Source: a candidate division WOR-3 bacterium
GTDB taxonomy: Bacteria > Hydrothermota > UBA3072
DNA length: 64,000 bases
Direction of reading: 5' to 3'
NCBI GenBank assembly: GCA_039804165.1
Contig: JBDRZZ010000009.1
Span: 1 to 64,000 of the forward strand
The notes below the pieces were generated by a model, which saw nothing but the letters and a program-made list of their open reading frames with translations, had not been told where the DNA came from and ran no database searches. Both the position numbers and the translations under genes were made by a program. Of this stretch, positions 36,809-45,183 are shown in pieces (the stretch's first letter is position 1; the number at the start of each line of letters is the position of its first letter).

Positions 36809-36836
36809 ATTATAACAAAAAAAATTATCTTGTCAA
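36809..36836 (-). promoter_or_regulatory. Promoter of the TonB-receptor unit
   Basis: Minus strand TTGACA (36831-36836), 16 bp, TATAAT (36809-36814): both boxes match the bacterial consensus perfectly. A leader of about 190 nt follows before the ATG at 36611. Confidence 0.8.
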
Positions 36837-36847
36837 GGGGAAAAATT

Positions 36848-37261
36848 TTAAAATTTCTTTCCTATACTTGCTTTTATAATGTCGCACTGTTTTACTCCTG
36901 TAGTAGATCTTAACTTATTATAAAACTTATAAATTTCCTTTACTTTTCCCCTAACACTAATTATTTCCATACAATTATCATAATCCATATGAATATGCTG
37001 GGTAGAAACAATAACCTTATGGAAATCGTGCTGTATATCTGTTATTTTCTCTGGAAGGCCACCTTTATGATGATTATAAACGACCAAAATACCACCACAA
37101 ACTTCTCCTTCCTCTTCCCACTCTTTTTTCACTAATCTTTCCCTAATTAAATCTCTAATAGCTTCTGAGCGATTTTTATAACCCTCTTTTTTTATCAAAT
37201 TATCAAACCTTTTAAGGAGATCCTCTCCCATAGAAATTCCAAATCTTATAACCTTCTCCAT
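36848..37261 (-). CDS. nikR: NikR-type nickel-responsive regulator
   Basis: A 137-residue ribbon-helix-helix/ACT protein. The RHH part is at 1-45 (VIRFGISMGEDLLKRFDNLI, NRSEAIRDLIRERL). The metal-binding part contains QHDFHKVIVSTQHIHMD and YDNCMEIISVRG. All four high-affinity nickel ligands known from E. coli NikR (H76, H87, H89, C95) are present with an offset of two: H78, H89, H91, C97. It is encoded 13 bp after the SBP-TonB gene and probably co-transcribed with it. Its stop is only 12 bp before the strong promoter of the TonB-receptor unit. It is expected to repress uptake genes when nickel is sufficient; the operators here are not identified. Confidence 0.93.
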   Translation of the reverse strand: MEKVIRFGISMGEDLLKRFDNLIKKEGYKNRSEAIRDLIRERLVKKEWEEEGEVCGGILVVYNHHKGGLPEKITDIQHDFHKVIVSTQHIHMDYDNCMEIISVRGKVKEIYKFYNKLRSTTGVKQCDIIKASIGKKF

Positions 37262-37273
37262 AAGGAAGCTATT

Positions 37274-39319
37274 TTACTCTACAAATCGCACAGGGAAAGA
37301 ATACCAAATTGCTACAGGTCTATTACCCTGCATTGCTGGAGAAAACTTTAAATTCTTAGCGTTCTCTATCGCAACTTTATCCAAAATGGGATGGGCAGAT
37401 TTTGCAAGAACCACTTTCGTAACATTCCCCTCCTCGGTTATCCACAAATTTAAGTAGACAGTGCCAGTAATTCCTAACCTTCTCGCAGCCTCAGGATACG
37501 GAAAGGAAACCTTATCAAGATTAAGAGGCTTTGGAGGAACTTCGTAAGGGATGAACTTTGGAGCTTCTTCTTCTTCCTCTAAAGCAGTATCAGCTGGTTT
37601 TTCGGGCTCCACTTTAGTAGGAGTTGTTAAAGTGGGTCTCCTCTCAGGAACTTGAGTGGGTGCAGAAGCTTGAAGAACTTCTTCTGCTACCGGGTTAGCT
37701 CTTGGTGGCCTCACAAGTTCTGGCCTAGATACCTCTTCTTCTTTCTTATAACTTTCCCCTAAAGAAGCAAGATCTACACTCACTTCAGGAATCCTCTCAA
37801 ACCATAATTCATCAACATAAGATAAAATTGGTCTTCTGTCCTCCTCTGTTATACCTTGGATTCCTTTTTTAAGAAGGGTTATTTTACGGGGAGTATATAG
37901 AAAAGTATATGGAAGATCATCCCTAATTATTCTTTGGAACTCATATAAAGCTTCCTTTGCTTTTTCTCTATCAAGAGACAAAAGAGCTTCCCCAATTAGG
38001 CTATCTACTTTCCTGTTTTTATACCCAACAAAATTATAAACTCCATCAGAGCTCCAAATTGGGAATGGATTAAATTCCTTCTCAACATTCCATCCAAGGA
38101 TATAAGCATCAAAATCTCCTTCAAATAATCTCTTAATCAACTCTACTCCAGAAACAGGCACAACATTTGCTTGAACCCCAATACCTCTAAGATTAGAAGC
38201 CACTATCTCTCCAACTCTTTTTCTGATCTCATTTTCTTGCTCAACCAAAATATTTACACTAAGTCCTTTATAATATGCCTCCTTTTTAGATTTCGAATAA
38301 CCAAGACCTTCTATTATTTTTCTTGCAGTTTCCTTATCCTCATTCAATGTCCTTAACTCTGGATTATAAGCCCAATGTTCTGGAGTGATAGGTCCATCCA
38401 CAACTTGACCATAGTTCTTTAAAACCTCAGAAATTATCCTTTTCCTATCTATAGCCATACTAAGAGCTTTCCTCAGTTCCTTATTTGGGAAACGTTTGAG
38501 ATTCCATCCTATATATGTATACGATCTCCCTGGAGAAAGAACTTTCACATAAGAAGTAAGAGTATCATAATCTCCTGGAGGTAAATCATATGCAAGATCA
38601 ACACTCCCTCTACCAAGCTCACTCATAAGTTCCTCTATAGAAGATGGGGTATAAAAAACTATCCTATTTAAAGGAGGAATCCCTTTAAAATATCCCTCAT
38701 TTGCGACAAGCTCAATCCATTTCCCCTTATTCCATTCTTTCAGTTTAAAAGGTCCTGAACCAATTGGGTTTAAATTAAAATCAGCATTAATCAGATTTTC
38801 TTCCTTTTCCAAAATATGTTTTGGGATAGGGCGAATATTCGTAACCTGAAGTTCCCCTGCAAAAACTCTATTCAAATTGAAACGAACCTCTCTTGGAGAA
38901 AGCGCCTCAACACTCTCTACATAATTCAGTTTTTGAGCAAGTGGGGATTTATTTTCTTTTTTTAATATTTGATTAACTGTAAAAACTACATCTTCCGCTG
39001 TTATTGGTTTTCCATCATGCCAAGTTGCCCCTTTCGCAATGGTATAGGTAATGGACTTTAAATCTTCAGAATAAACCCAAGATTCGGCAAGAGCGGGTCT
39101 AACTTTACCATCTGGTCTTTCGGAAATTAAAGGAGCAAATATTTGTTCAGTTACAGGTGAAAGCCCTGAAATAGAAGGATAGATTGGATTTAAACTTGAT
39201 GGCTCTTCAAATAATGCTATTATTAGCATACCTCCTCTTTTATCAGAATAATGAAACTCTTCCATCCTCTGGCAACTTAATAAAATAATAAATAAAAGAG
39301 TTACAATAAACTTTTTCAT
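37274..39319 (-). CDS. Substrate-binding lipoprotein (SBP_bac_5) fused to a TonB C-terminal domain
   Basis: A 681-residue protein with two parts that normally belong to different proteins. It has a lipoprotein signal (lipobox LLSC, Cys16) and a peptide/nickel-type substrate-binding domain (about 30-515: EEPSSLNPIYPSISGLSPVT, ATWHDGKPITAEDVVFTVNQ, NPIGSGPFKLKEW, FPNKELRKALSMAIDRKRII). A Pro/Glu-rich linker (about 520-605) follows. The last 75 residues are a TonB C-terminal domain (YPEAARRLGITGTVYLNLWI, VVLAKSAHPILDKVAIENAK, LKFSPAMQGNRPVAIWYSFP). It lacks the N-terminal helix and the His with which TonB contacts ExbB/ExbD. No permease or ATPase gene lies beside it; nikR does. A role in taking cargo from a TonB-dependent receptor is inference. 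Confidence 0.88.
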   Translation of the reverse strand: MKKFIVTLLFIILLSCQRMEEFHYSDKRGGMLIIALFEEPSSLNPIYPSISGLSPVTEQIFAPLISERPDGKVRPALAESWVYSEDLKSITYTIAKGATWHDGKPITAEDVVFTVNQILKKENKSPLAQKLNYVESVEALSPREVRFNLNRVFAGELQVTNIRPIPKHILEKEENLINADFNLNPIGSGPFKLKEWNKGKWIELVANEGYFKGIPPLNRIVFYTPSSIEELMSELGRGSVDLAYDLPPGDYDTLTSYVKVLSPGRSYTYIGWNLKRFPNKELRKALSMAIDRKRIISEVLKNYGQVVDGPITPEHWAYNPELRTLNEDKETARKIIEGLGYSKSKKEAYYKGLSVNILVEQENEIRKRVGEIVASNLRGIGVQANVVPVSGVELIKRLFEGDFDAYILGWNVEKEFNPFPIWSSDGVYNFVGYKNRKVDSLIGEALLSLDREKAKEALYEFQRIIRDDLPYTFLYTPRKITLLKKGIQGITEEDRRPILSYVDELWFERIPEVSVDLASLGESYKKEEEVSRPELVRPPRANPVAEEVLQASAPTQVPERRPTLTTPTKVEPEKPADTALEEEEEAPKFIPYEVPPKPLNLDKVSFPYPEAARRLGITGTVYLNLWITEEGNVTKVVLAKSAHPILDKVAIENAKNLKFSPAMQGNRPVAIWYSFPVRFVE

Positions 39320-39339
39320 TCTCTCCTCCTTTTAATATA

Positions 39340-39367
39340 ATCTTAAGGAAAATATTTAATTAGTCAA
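39340..39367 (-). promoter_or_regulatory. Promoter of the SBP-TonB/nikR unit
   Basis: Minus strand TTGACT (39362-39367), 16 bp, TAAGAT (39340-39345), then a short leader with SD aaggagg before the ATG at 39319. Confidence 0.65.
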
Positions 39368-39499
39368 GGGGATAGAATAGCATAATAGTTAACCCCAAAG
39401 CAGATGATTTACGCTTCAGAGAGGTCTCTCACAAAAAGAGATGAGATTTACAAAATTACGAGGTTATAAAAATATGCAACCCTTTGATAACTCAAAAAA

Positions 39500-40300
39500 C
39501 GATTTGATATGGTAAGATATGCTAAAAAGAATCCATAGCCAAGGCAACTCGGATATTCAAAACAGAAAGATCCACTTTTTGCAAATAGCTTAAGAGACAT
39601 GGCACACAGAAGATTTATAATCGTCCGAGAGCTTCAAAGAAAGTTTACAAAACTTCGGGATGTATAGAGGTTTTAATAGTGAAGAAACGCATTAGGTAAA
39701 ATATCCACCAAAACATTAACGAGAGATTTTGGTATTCCAGTATATCATAAAACCGGAGGGAGAATTCTTCTCCAGAGAAAAGAGAATTTAGACGAAAATA
39801 TACCAGAAAAGAAATAGCTTTTATAAAACAGAAATGGAACTCTTTTACTCAGATAGATATAAGATACCAATCATCTAGACAAGATTTTCATTTTATTTTT
39901 CTTTTATGAAAGCCCTGGGATTACCGAAATAAAGCATAGTACAAGATGTATAATCAAATGGGTTATATTTTACTCCTTACTCACAAAATATAAGTTTAGT
40001 TCATTCCTGTATATTTGGAAGGCTTTTATGTGAGTTCTTAAGCAGAGATAGGATAGGAGAATGATCTCGGAATGAGATGTAGAAACTCTTCATGCTATAA
40101 TAGAAATAGAATTCTTTGATATAGAAGTTTTTAATTCGAAAGGACATTTTTCATAAAATCAATAATTATCTGTTCTTTTCAATACAATAGAAAGAGCCTA
40201 AAACAAGAAAGTAAAAACTCCATCGGATATACTGATTGAAAAATCTTGAAATTCTCCACTAGTTTTATTTTAGATCTTGATAACCTCTTGGAAAAGAAGA
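39500..40300 (+). pseudogene. Decayed IS481-like (HTH + DDE) transposase
   Basis: This 1.1 kb stretch has no long open frame, but conceptual reading across frameshifts and stops gives an ordered transposase. RFDMVRYAKKN then IAKATRIFKTERSTFCK, a stop in place of Trp, then LKRH (HTH, about 39501-39600). Then RRKYTRKEIAFIKQKWNSF and TQIDIRY with the first catalytic Asp (about 39790-39870); ALGLPK, then QDV and SNGLYFTPYSQNISLVHSCI (about 39910-40050). Last, VETLHAIIEIEFFDIEVFNS with the catalytic Glu (40079-40140). The DNGSEF region expected before the last block is deleted. At least three stops and several frameshifts show long inactivity. Terminal repeats could not be found. The following 200 bp hold nothing recognisable. 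Confidence 0.75.
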
Positions 40301-40505
40301 TGGGGTTATCTTTAGATAGAAAGAGGACGTTGTGAATTACATCTTAAAATGTAAAACACTTGTCTTGGAATGTGTAAAATTAAACTTGGGGAAAGCATAA
40401 AATGAGTGATAAGAGAGTGCATAATAAAATTTAAAAGAATTTGGTAAAATAATCCCTTCATTAGAATTTATGTATACTCTGAGAGAAAACCATTCCCTGT
40501 TTCCT

Positions 40506-41621
40506 TCAACTAAGATATTCTAAAGTTATATTAAGCATTCTCCTTATTGGTTCTGCTGCTCCCCAAAGAAGTTGATCCCCTACTGTAAATCCTGCTAAAT
40601 ATTTAGGTCCTATATTCATTTTCCTAAGACGTCCAACAGGAACGGTTAACTTCCCTGAAACAGCTGCGGGAGTTAATTCTTTAATTGTATCCTCATAAGT
40701 ATTTGGGACAAGTTTAACCCACTGGTGTGCTTCTCTAATCATATCCTCTATCTCAGATAGAGGAATATCTTTCTTTAACTTAATAGTGAATCCTTGAGAA
40801 TGACATCTCATAGCTCCAATCCTAACACAAATTCCATCTACGGGAATAGGCTCTTTAGTTTTCAATATTTTGTTTGTCTCAGCCATTCCCTTCCACTCTT
40901 CCCTTGTCTGCCCATTTGCCATTGGAGAATCTATCCATGGGATTAGACTTGTAGCAAGCGGAACCTTGAATTCCTCTAAAGGAAGAGTGCCGTCTCTCAA
41001 CTTTTGGGTTATAATGAAGTCCAACTCAAGGGCTGCAACTTGTGGTTTATCCAATAATTCCTTCACAGACTCACTAAGAGTAACCATCTGCTTTACAAGT
41101 TCTATCATATTCTTAGCTCCAGCCCCAGAAGCTGCTTGATAAGTCATAGAAGAAATCCATTCTACACAGTTATTCTTAAAAAGACCGCAAAGAGCCATAA
41201 GCATTAAACTTACAGTGCAATTCCCTCCAATATAGGAACGAATCCCGGTAGCAATGGACTCTTCTATTACTTCTTTATTAACAGGATCAAGAACAATAAC
41301 AGAATCCTCCTCCATTCTTAGCTTAGAGGAAGAATCTATCCAAAAGCCTTTCCAACCATTTTTTCTTAATTCTGGATAAACCCTTCCGGTATAATCACTA
41401 CCCTGACAACTAACAATAACATCCATCTTAGATAGAAGCTCAGTATTAAAAGCATCTTGAAGTTCTGGAACATCTATTCCAATTGAAGGGCCTTTTGCTC
41501 CAACCTGAGAGGTTGAAAAAAATAAAGGCTCAAAACCTTTAAAATCCCCTTCAGCCTTCATTCTCTCTAATAAAACTGAGCCTACCATTCCCCTCCAACC
41601 AACAAAACCTACCTTCACCAT
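40506..41621 (-). CDS. asd: Aspartate-semialdehyde dehydrogenase
   Basis: 371 residues from the ATG at 41621, which has SD ggag at good spacing; an ATG two codons upstream is too close to that SD. It converts aspartyl phosphate to aspartate semialdehyde for Lys, Thr, Met and diaminopimelate. The NADP loop is [18 protein letters not shown] and the catalytic Cys is in [14 protein letters not shown], with [15 protein letters not shown] after it. [17 protein letters not shown] contributes the substrate-binding Arg and the catalytic His. The length and GWRGMVG start mark the Gram-negative (E. coli-like) branch. The promoter is TTGACA-N16-TACTTT. It is a single gene, back to back with the rib operon. 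Confidence 0.95.
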   Translation of the reverse strand: MVKVGFVGWRGMVGSVLLERMKAEGDFKGFEPLFFSTSQVGAKGPSIGIDVPELQDAFNTELLSKMDVIVSCQGSDYTGRVYPELRKNGWKGFWIDSSSKLRMEEDSVIVLDPVNKEVIEESIATGIRSYIGGNCTVSLMLMALCGLFKNNCVEWISSMTYQAASGAGAKNMIELVKQMVTLSESVKELLDKPQVAALELDFIITQKLRDGTLPLEEFKVPLATSLIPWIDSPMANGQTREEWKGMAETNKILKTKEPIPVDGICVRIGAMRCHSQGFTIKLKKDIPLSEIEDMIREAHQWVKLVPNTYEDTIKELTPAAVSGKLTVPVGRLRKMNIGPKYLAGFTVGDQLLWGAAEPIRRMLNITLEYLS

Positions 41622-41642
41622 ATTCATCTCCTATTCCAAAGA

Positions 41643-41670
41643 AAAGTATTAAATTTGTCCATTTTGTCAA
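41643..41670 (-). promoter_or_regulatory. Promoter of asd
   Basis: Minus strand TTGACA (41665-41670), 16 bp, TACTTT (41643-41648), then a short leader with SD ggag. Confidence 0.65.
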
Positions 41671-41699
41671 GAACTCTGCCAATTCTTGTAAAAATCTCC

Positions 41700-41727
41700 T
41701 TGACAAACTTTTAAAATAAATTAATTA
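41700..41727 (+). promoter_or_regulatory. Promoter of the riboflavin operon
   Basis: TTGACA (41700-41705), 16 bp, TAATTA (41722-41727), placed so that transcription starts just before the 5' strand of the riboswitch P1 helix at 41735. Confidence 0.6.
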
Positions 41728-41734
41728 TAAATCT

Positions 41735-41847
41735 ATCTCTTCGGGGTTGGGTGAAATTCCCGACCGGCGGTAAAAGCCCGCGAGGAGAAAATCCCGATTC
41801 GGTGAAATTCCGAAGCCGACGGTTAAAGTCCGGATGGGAGAAGAGAT
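41735..41847 (+). promoter_or_regulatory. FMN riboswitch (RFN element)
   Basis: The conserved RFN blocks are all present: GGGTGAAATTCCCGACCGGC with GGTAAAAGCCCGCGA behind it, then GATTCGGTGAAATTCCGAAG, then CCGACGGTTAAAGTCCGGAT. P1 is atctctt (41735-41741) with aagagat (41841-41847). It precedes ribD. A 10-base segment covering part of the 5' P1 strand (CTCTTCGGGG, 41737-41746) is perfectly complementary to CCCCGAAGAG (41857-41866) inside the expression-platform hairpin. That gives a classic either/or switch: without FMN this pairing forms and the operon is on; with FMN, P1 forms and the downstream hairpin shuts it off. Confidence 0.96.
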
Positions 41848-41855
41848 TGGTTAAG

Positions 41856-41876
41856 CCCCCGAAGAGGGGGTTTTTT
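41856..41876 (+). terminator. Riboswitch terminator that also hides the ribD Shine-Dalgarno sequence
   Basis: Stem CCCCC (41856-41860) with GGGGG (41866-41870), loop gaaga, then six T. The ATG of ribD is only 2 nt beyond the T-run. The 3' arm (gaggggg) is the only possible SD, 8 nt before the ATG. The same hairpin could therefore stop transcription and block translation. Confidence 0.85.
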
Positions 41877-41878
41877 AT

Positions 41879-42925
41879 ATGAATAAATTGGATGAGTATT
41901 TTTTAAGAAAAACTTTTGAAATTGCAAAAAAGGGGGAAGGATTGGTCTCACCAAACCCTCTTGTAGGAGCTTGCGTTGTAAAAGAAGGAATTCTTGTTGG
42001 AGAAGGTTATCATCGTGGTCCAGGAACCCCTCATGCAGAAGTAGAAGCAATAAAAAAAGCAGGGGATAAAGCAAAAGGCGCAACTCTTTATGTTTCTCTT
42101 GAACCTTGCTCTCATTACGGAAATACCCCTCCTTGTGTTGAATTAATTGAAAAAAGCGGAATAAAAAGAGTTGTGGCTCCCATAAAAGATCCAAACCCTA
42201 TTGTAAATGGAAAAGGCTTTAAGTTCTTGAAGAGAAAGGGGATCCAAATCACAACGGGACTTCTTGAAGAAGAAGCGAAAAAATTAAACCCTTTTTATTT
42301 GAAATATATAAAAACAGGAATACCCTATGTTATTCTTAAAGCTGCTCTTTCTCTTGATGGAAAGATTGGGAATCCTGAAAAAGGAATTTTCAAAATAACC
42401 TCTAAAGATTCTCTGAAAGAGGTGCATTACTATAGAAAAAAAGTAGATGCATTATTAATTGGTGTTAACACTGTCCTAATAGACAATCCCGAACTAACAG
42501 TTAGGTTTACAAAAGCAAAAAAACAACCCTTAAAAATAATAATAGATCCATATCTAAAATGCCCCAAAAATGCAAAAATTTTTAAAATTGGAGGAAAAGT
42601 AATAATTGTCACAACAATTAAAGAAGCAAAACAAAAATATCCTGAAGCTAAAGTATGGGTCTTTAAAGAAAAAAGGGGAGTAATAGATATAAGAGAAATT
42701 CTTAAGAAAGCTGGAGAAGAAAAAATAACTTCTATTATGGTGGAAGGAGGAAGCGAAACCTTCACTCACTTCATTAATTCTGGAGTGGTGGACAAATACC
42801 TTCTTTTCTACTCTCCTTCTCTTATAGGGGAAGGAATCCCTTTCGTCAAAAGCGTAAAAAAGAGAATCTTCTTGGATTTAAATACAAAAAAAATTGGAAG
42901 AGATATTCTTTTGGAGTCAGAATAA
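41879..42925 (+). CDS. ribD: Riboflavin biosynthesis deaminase/reductase RibD
   Basis: A 348-residue two-domain enzyme. The N-terminal zinc deaminase has TPHAEVEAIKKAGDKA with the ligand His and catalytic Glu, and EPCSHYGNTPPCVELI with the two Cys ligands. The C-terminal reductase has RKKVDALLIGVNTVLIDNPE, then MVEGGSETFTHFINSGVVD. It carries out two successive steps after GTP cyclohydrolase II in flavin synthesis. The start codon lies directly behind the riboswitch terminator. Its stop overlaps the ribE ATG by 1 nt (TAATG). Confidence 0.96.
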   Translation: MNKLDEYFLRKTFEIAKKGEGLVSPNPLVGACVVKEGILVGEGYHRGPGTPHAEVEAIKKAGDKAKGATLYVSLEPCSHYGNTPPCVELIEKSGIKRVVAPIKDPNPIVNGKGFKFLKRKGIQITTGLLEEEAKKLNPFYLKYIKTGIPYVILKAALSLDGKIGNPEKGIFKITSKDSLKEVHYYRKKVDALLIGVNTVLIDNPELTVRFTKAKKQPLKIIIDPYLKCPKNAKIFKIGGKVIIVTTIKEAKQKYPEAKVWVFKEKRGVIDIREILKKAGEEKITSIMVEGGSETFTHFINSGVVDKYLLFYSPSLIGEGIPFVKSVKKRIFLDLNTKKIGRDILLESE

Positions 42926-43506
42926 TGTTTACGGGTCTAATCAAAAATCTAATAAAGCTTGATAGAATAGAAAAAGAAAACGGATTTATATCTCTTTATT
43001 TAAAATTACCATTTCCAGCTGCAATTGGAGATAGTGTCGCAATTAACGGAGTTTGCCTTAGTATTTCAAAAATAATAGGGAAAACATCAATCTTTCAGGC
43101 TACAGAAGAAACGATCTCCCGAAGTAATATCTCAAGACTTTCTTCGGGAGAATGGGTAAACATAGAACCTTCTATGAAAATGGAAGATTTATTCCATGGA
43201 CATCTTGTTTATGGACATATTGATGGTGTTGGAAAAATTATTAATATAAGGAAAAAACCTTCATCCTATATCTTCACAATTGAATATCCCAAAGAACTCT
43301 CCCCTTTTATAGCAGAAAAGGGAAGTATTGCACTTGATGGAGTATCCCTTACGGTTTCAAAAGTTGAAAAAGAAACTTTTGAAGTTGTTATTATCCCCCA
43401 TACTTTACAAAAAACAAACTTCCAGTATAAAAGAATTGGAGATTATCTCAATATTGAAATTGACCCAATAGCGCGTTATTTAAGTAAAATAATGGAGAAA
43501 AAATGA
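42925..43506 (+). CDS. ribE: Riboflavin synthase alpha subunit
   Basis: A 193-residue protein with the duplicated lumazine-binding barrel. It starts [11 protein letters not shown]. The first half has [11 protein letters not shown] and [14 protein letters not shown]. The second half repeats the pattern with [20 protein letters not shown] and [14 protein letters not shown]. It dismutates two lumazine molecules to riboflavin and an amino-pyrimidine. Gene boundaries overlap ribD by 1 nt and ribBA by 4 nt, so the genes are translationally coupled. Length is typical (about 200). Confidence 0.95.
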   Translation: MFTGLIKNLIKLDRIEKENGFISLYLKLPFPAAIGDSVAINGVCLSISKIIGKTSIFQATEETISRSNISRLSSGEWVNIEPSMKMEDLFHGHLVYGHIDGVGKIINIRKKPSSYIFTIEYPKELSPFIAEKGSIALDGVSLTVSKVEKETFEVVIIPHTLQKTNFQYKRIGDYLNIEIDPIARYLSKIMEKK

Positions 43507-44708
43507 AAAAGTTAAGTTCAATAGAAGAAATACTTGACGATGTAAAAAAAGGTAAGCCCATAATTCTTGTTGACGACGAAGATAGAGAAAATGAAGGAGA
43601 TTTTGTTGTAGCTTCCGAAAAAGTAACGCCAGAGATAATAAACTTTATGGCAAAAGAAGGAAGGGGGCTAATTTGTGTTTCTTTACCTGAGAAAAGATTA
43701 TTAGAACTTGAACTTCCTTTAATGACAACTAATATAACAGCTCGTCATGGAACTGCTTTTGCAATATCCGTGGATGCTAAAGAAGGAACAACCACTGGAA
43801 TAAGTGCCTTTGATAGAGCCCTTACAATTAAGAAACTAATAGATCCTAAAACAAAACCTTCGGATCTATCAAGACCAGGGCATGTCTTTCCAATAATGGC
43901 GAGGGAAGGAGGCTCTTTAAGAAGAGCAGGACATACTGAAGCAGGAGCTGATATTGCAAAAATTGCGGGATTTTATCCTTCCGCTGTAATATGTGAAATA
44001 ATGGACGAAAATGGAGAAATGGCAAGACTTCCAAGGCTTTTAGAAATTGCAAAAAAACACGATCTTAAAATAACAACGGTAAAGAGTGTTATAGAGTATA
44101 GACAAAAGAGAGAAAAACTTGTTATAAGAGAGTTAGAAGTTGATTTCCCAACTCTTTATGGAAGATTTAAATTAATACCCTATACAACCAAAATAGATGA
44201 CAAGGTTCATCTAGCCCTCGTAAAAGGTGATGTTGCAGGGAAAAAGAATGTTGTTGTTCGTGTTCACTCAGAATGTTTAACTGGTGATACTTTGCGTTCT
44301 TTACGTTGTGACTGTGGAGGACAACTAGTAAATGCCCTCAAAATAATCGGAAAAGAAGAAAGAGGTGTTTTTTTGTATATGAGACAGGAAGGAAGAGGCA
44401 TCGGATTACTTAATAAATTAAAAGCTTATAAACTTCAAGATGAAGGCTACGACACAGTAGAAGCAAACATAGAGTTAGGATTTAAAACAGACCTCCGGGA
44501 TTATGGGATAGGAGCTCAAATTCTTAAAGATCTTGGGCTTTCATCTATTAGACTCTTGACAAACAACCCAAGAAAAATAGTAGGTCTTGAAGGATATGGG
44601 CTTAAAGTGGTAGAAAGAATCCCGTTAGAAGTCGAACCAACCGAAGAAAACATTAAATATCTAAAAACAAAGAAACAAAAACTTGGTCACACTCTTAAGA
44701 ATGTATAA
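43503..44708 (+). CDS. ribBA: Bifunctional DHBP synthase/GTP cyclohydrolase II RibBA
   Basis: 401 residues. The N-terminal RibB part (about 1-200) has [37 protein letters not shown] and [14 protein letters not shown], then [13 protein letters not shown]. It makes 3,4-dihydroxy-2-butanone-4-phosphate from ribulose-5-phosphate. The C-terminal RibA part (about 205-395) has [20 protein letters not shown] with the zinc cysteines and [18 protein letters not shown]. It opens GTP. The two parts thus supply both precursors of the pathway. It lies within the rib operon with a 4 bp overlap to ribE. Confidence 0.96.
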   Translation: MKKLSSIEEILDDVKKGKPIILVDDEDRENEGDFVVASEKVTPEIINFMAKEGRGLICVSLPEKRLLELELPLMTTNITARHGTAFAISVDAKEGTTTGISAFDRALTIKKLIDPKTKPSDLSRPGHVFPIMAREGGSLRRAGHTEAGADIAKIAGFYPSAVICEIMDENGEMARLPRLLEIAKKHDLKITTVKSVIEYRQKREKLVIRELEVDFPTLYGRFKLIPYTTKIDDKVHLALVKGDVAGKKNVVVRVHSECLTGDTLRSLRCDCGGQLVNALKIIGKEERGVFLYMRQEGRGIGLLNKLKAYKLQDEGYDTVEANIELGFKTDLRDYGIGAQILKDLGLSSIRLLTNNPRKIVGLEGYGLKVVERIPLEVEPTEENIKYLKTKKQKLGHTLKNV

Positions 44709-44718
44709 AGGAGGAGAA

Positions 44719-45183
44719 ATGGAGTATAAAGGATTAATAAAAGGAAAAGGAGTAAAAATAGCAATTGTGATCTCAAGGTTCAATTCAAGAGTGACAAATC
44801 TTTTAAAAGAAGGAGCTCTTGATTGCCTTATTAGACATGAGGTTAAAGAAGAAGATATTGACATTTACTGGGTCCCAGGTTCTTTTGAGCTCCCAATGTT
44901 TCTTTCTAAACTTACAAAGATAGAAAAATATGATGGTTTTATTGTTCTTGGAGCTTTAATTAGAGGAGAAACCCCACACTTTGATTTCTTGGCAAATGAA
45001 ACAACAAAAGGGATTGCAAAATTGGCTCTGGAAATACAAAAGCCTATTGGGTATGGTGTTATAACTGCCGATACTGAAGAACAAGCTTTAAGTAGAGCTG
45101 GGCTAAAAAGTGGAAATAAAGGATGGGATGCAGCTCTTTCAACTCTTGAAATGATAGATCTTTATAAAAACATTAAAAAATGA
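44719..45183 (+). CDS. ribH: 6,7-dimethyl-8-ribityllumazine synthase
   Basis: 154 residues from the ATG at 44719, which has SD aaggagg. An upstream in-frame start at 44683 would add 12 residues inside ribBA and is unlikely. Motifs are IAIVISRFNSRVT at the start, YWVPGSFELPMFLSKL, GALIRGETPHFDFLANETTK with the catalytic His, PIGYGVITADTEEQAL and NKGWDAALSTLEM. It condenses the products of RibB and RibD to lumazine in an icosahedral or pentameric shell. It overlaps nusB by 4 bp. Confidence 0.96.
   Translation: MEYKGLIKGKGVKIAIVISRFNSRVTNLLKEGALDCLIRHEVKEEDIDIYWVPGSFELPMFLSKLTKIEKYDGFIVLGALIRGETPHFDFLANETTKGIAKLALEIQKPIGYGVITADTEEQALSRAGLKSGNKGWDAALSTLEMIDLYKNIKK

Noticed and set aside
36700-36847. 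Canonical NikR operator near the TonB-receptor promoter
   Set aside because: I looked for GTATGA-N16-TCATAC-like halves and found none; only the direct repeat was seen.
39368-40505. Small genes or a prophage integrase in the 1.1 kb gap
   Set aside because: All frames are broken; the pieces line up in transposase order and not as an integrase. No separate small gene with an SD was found.
42430-42765. Open frame on the minus strand inside ribD
   Set aside because: Shadow of the strongly conserved ribD reading frame; no promoter or SD and Ser/Phe-rich composition.
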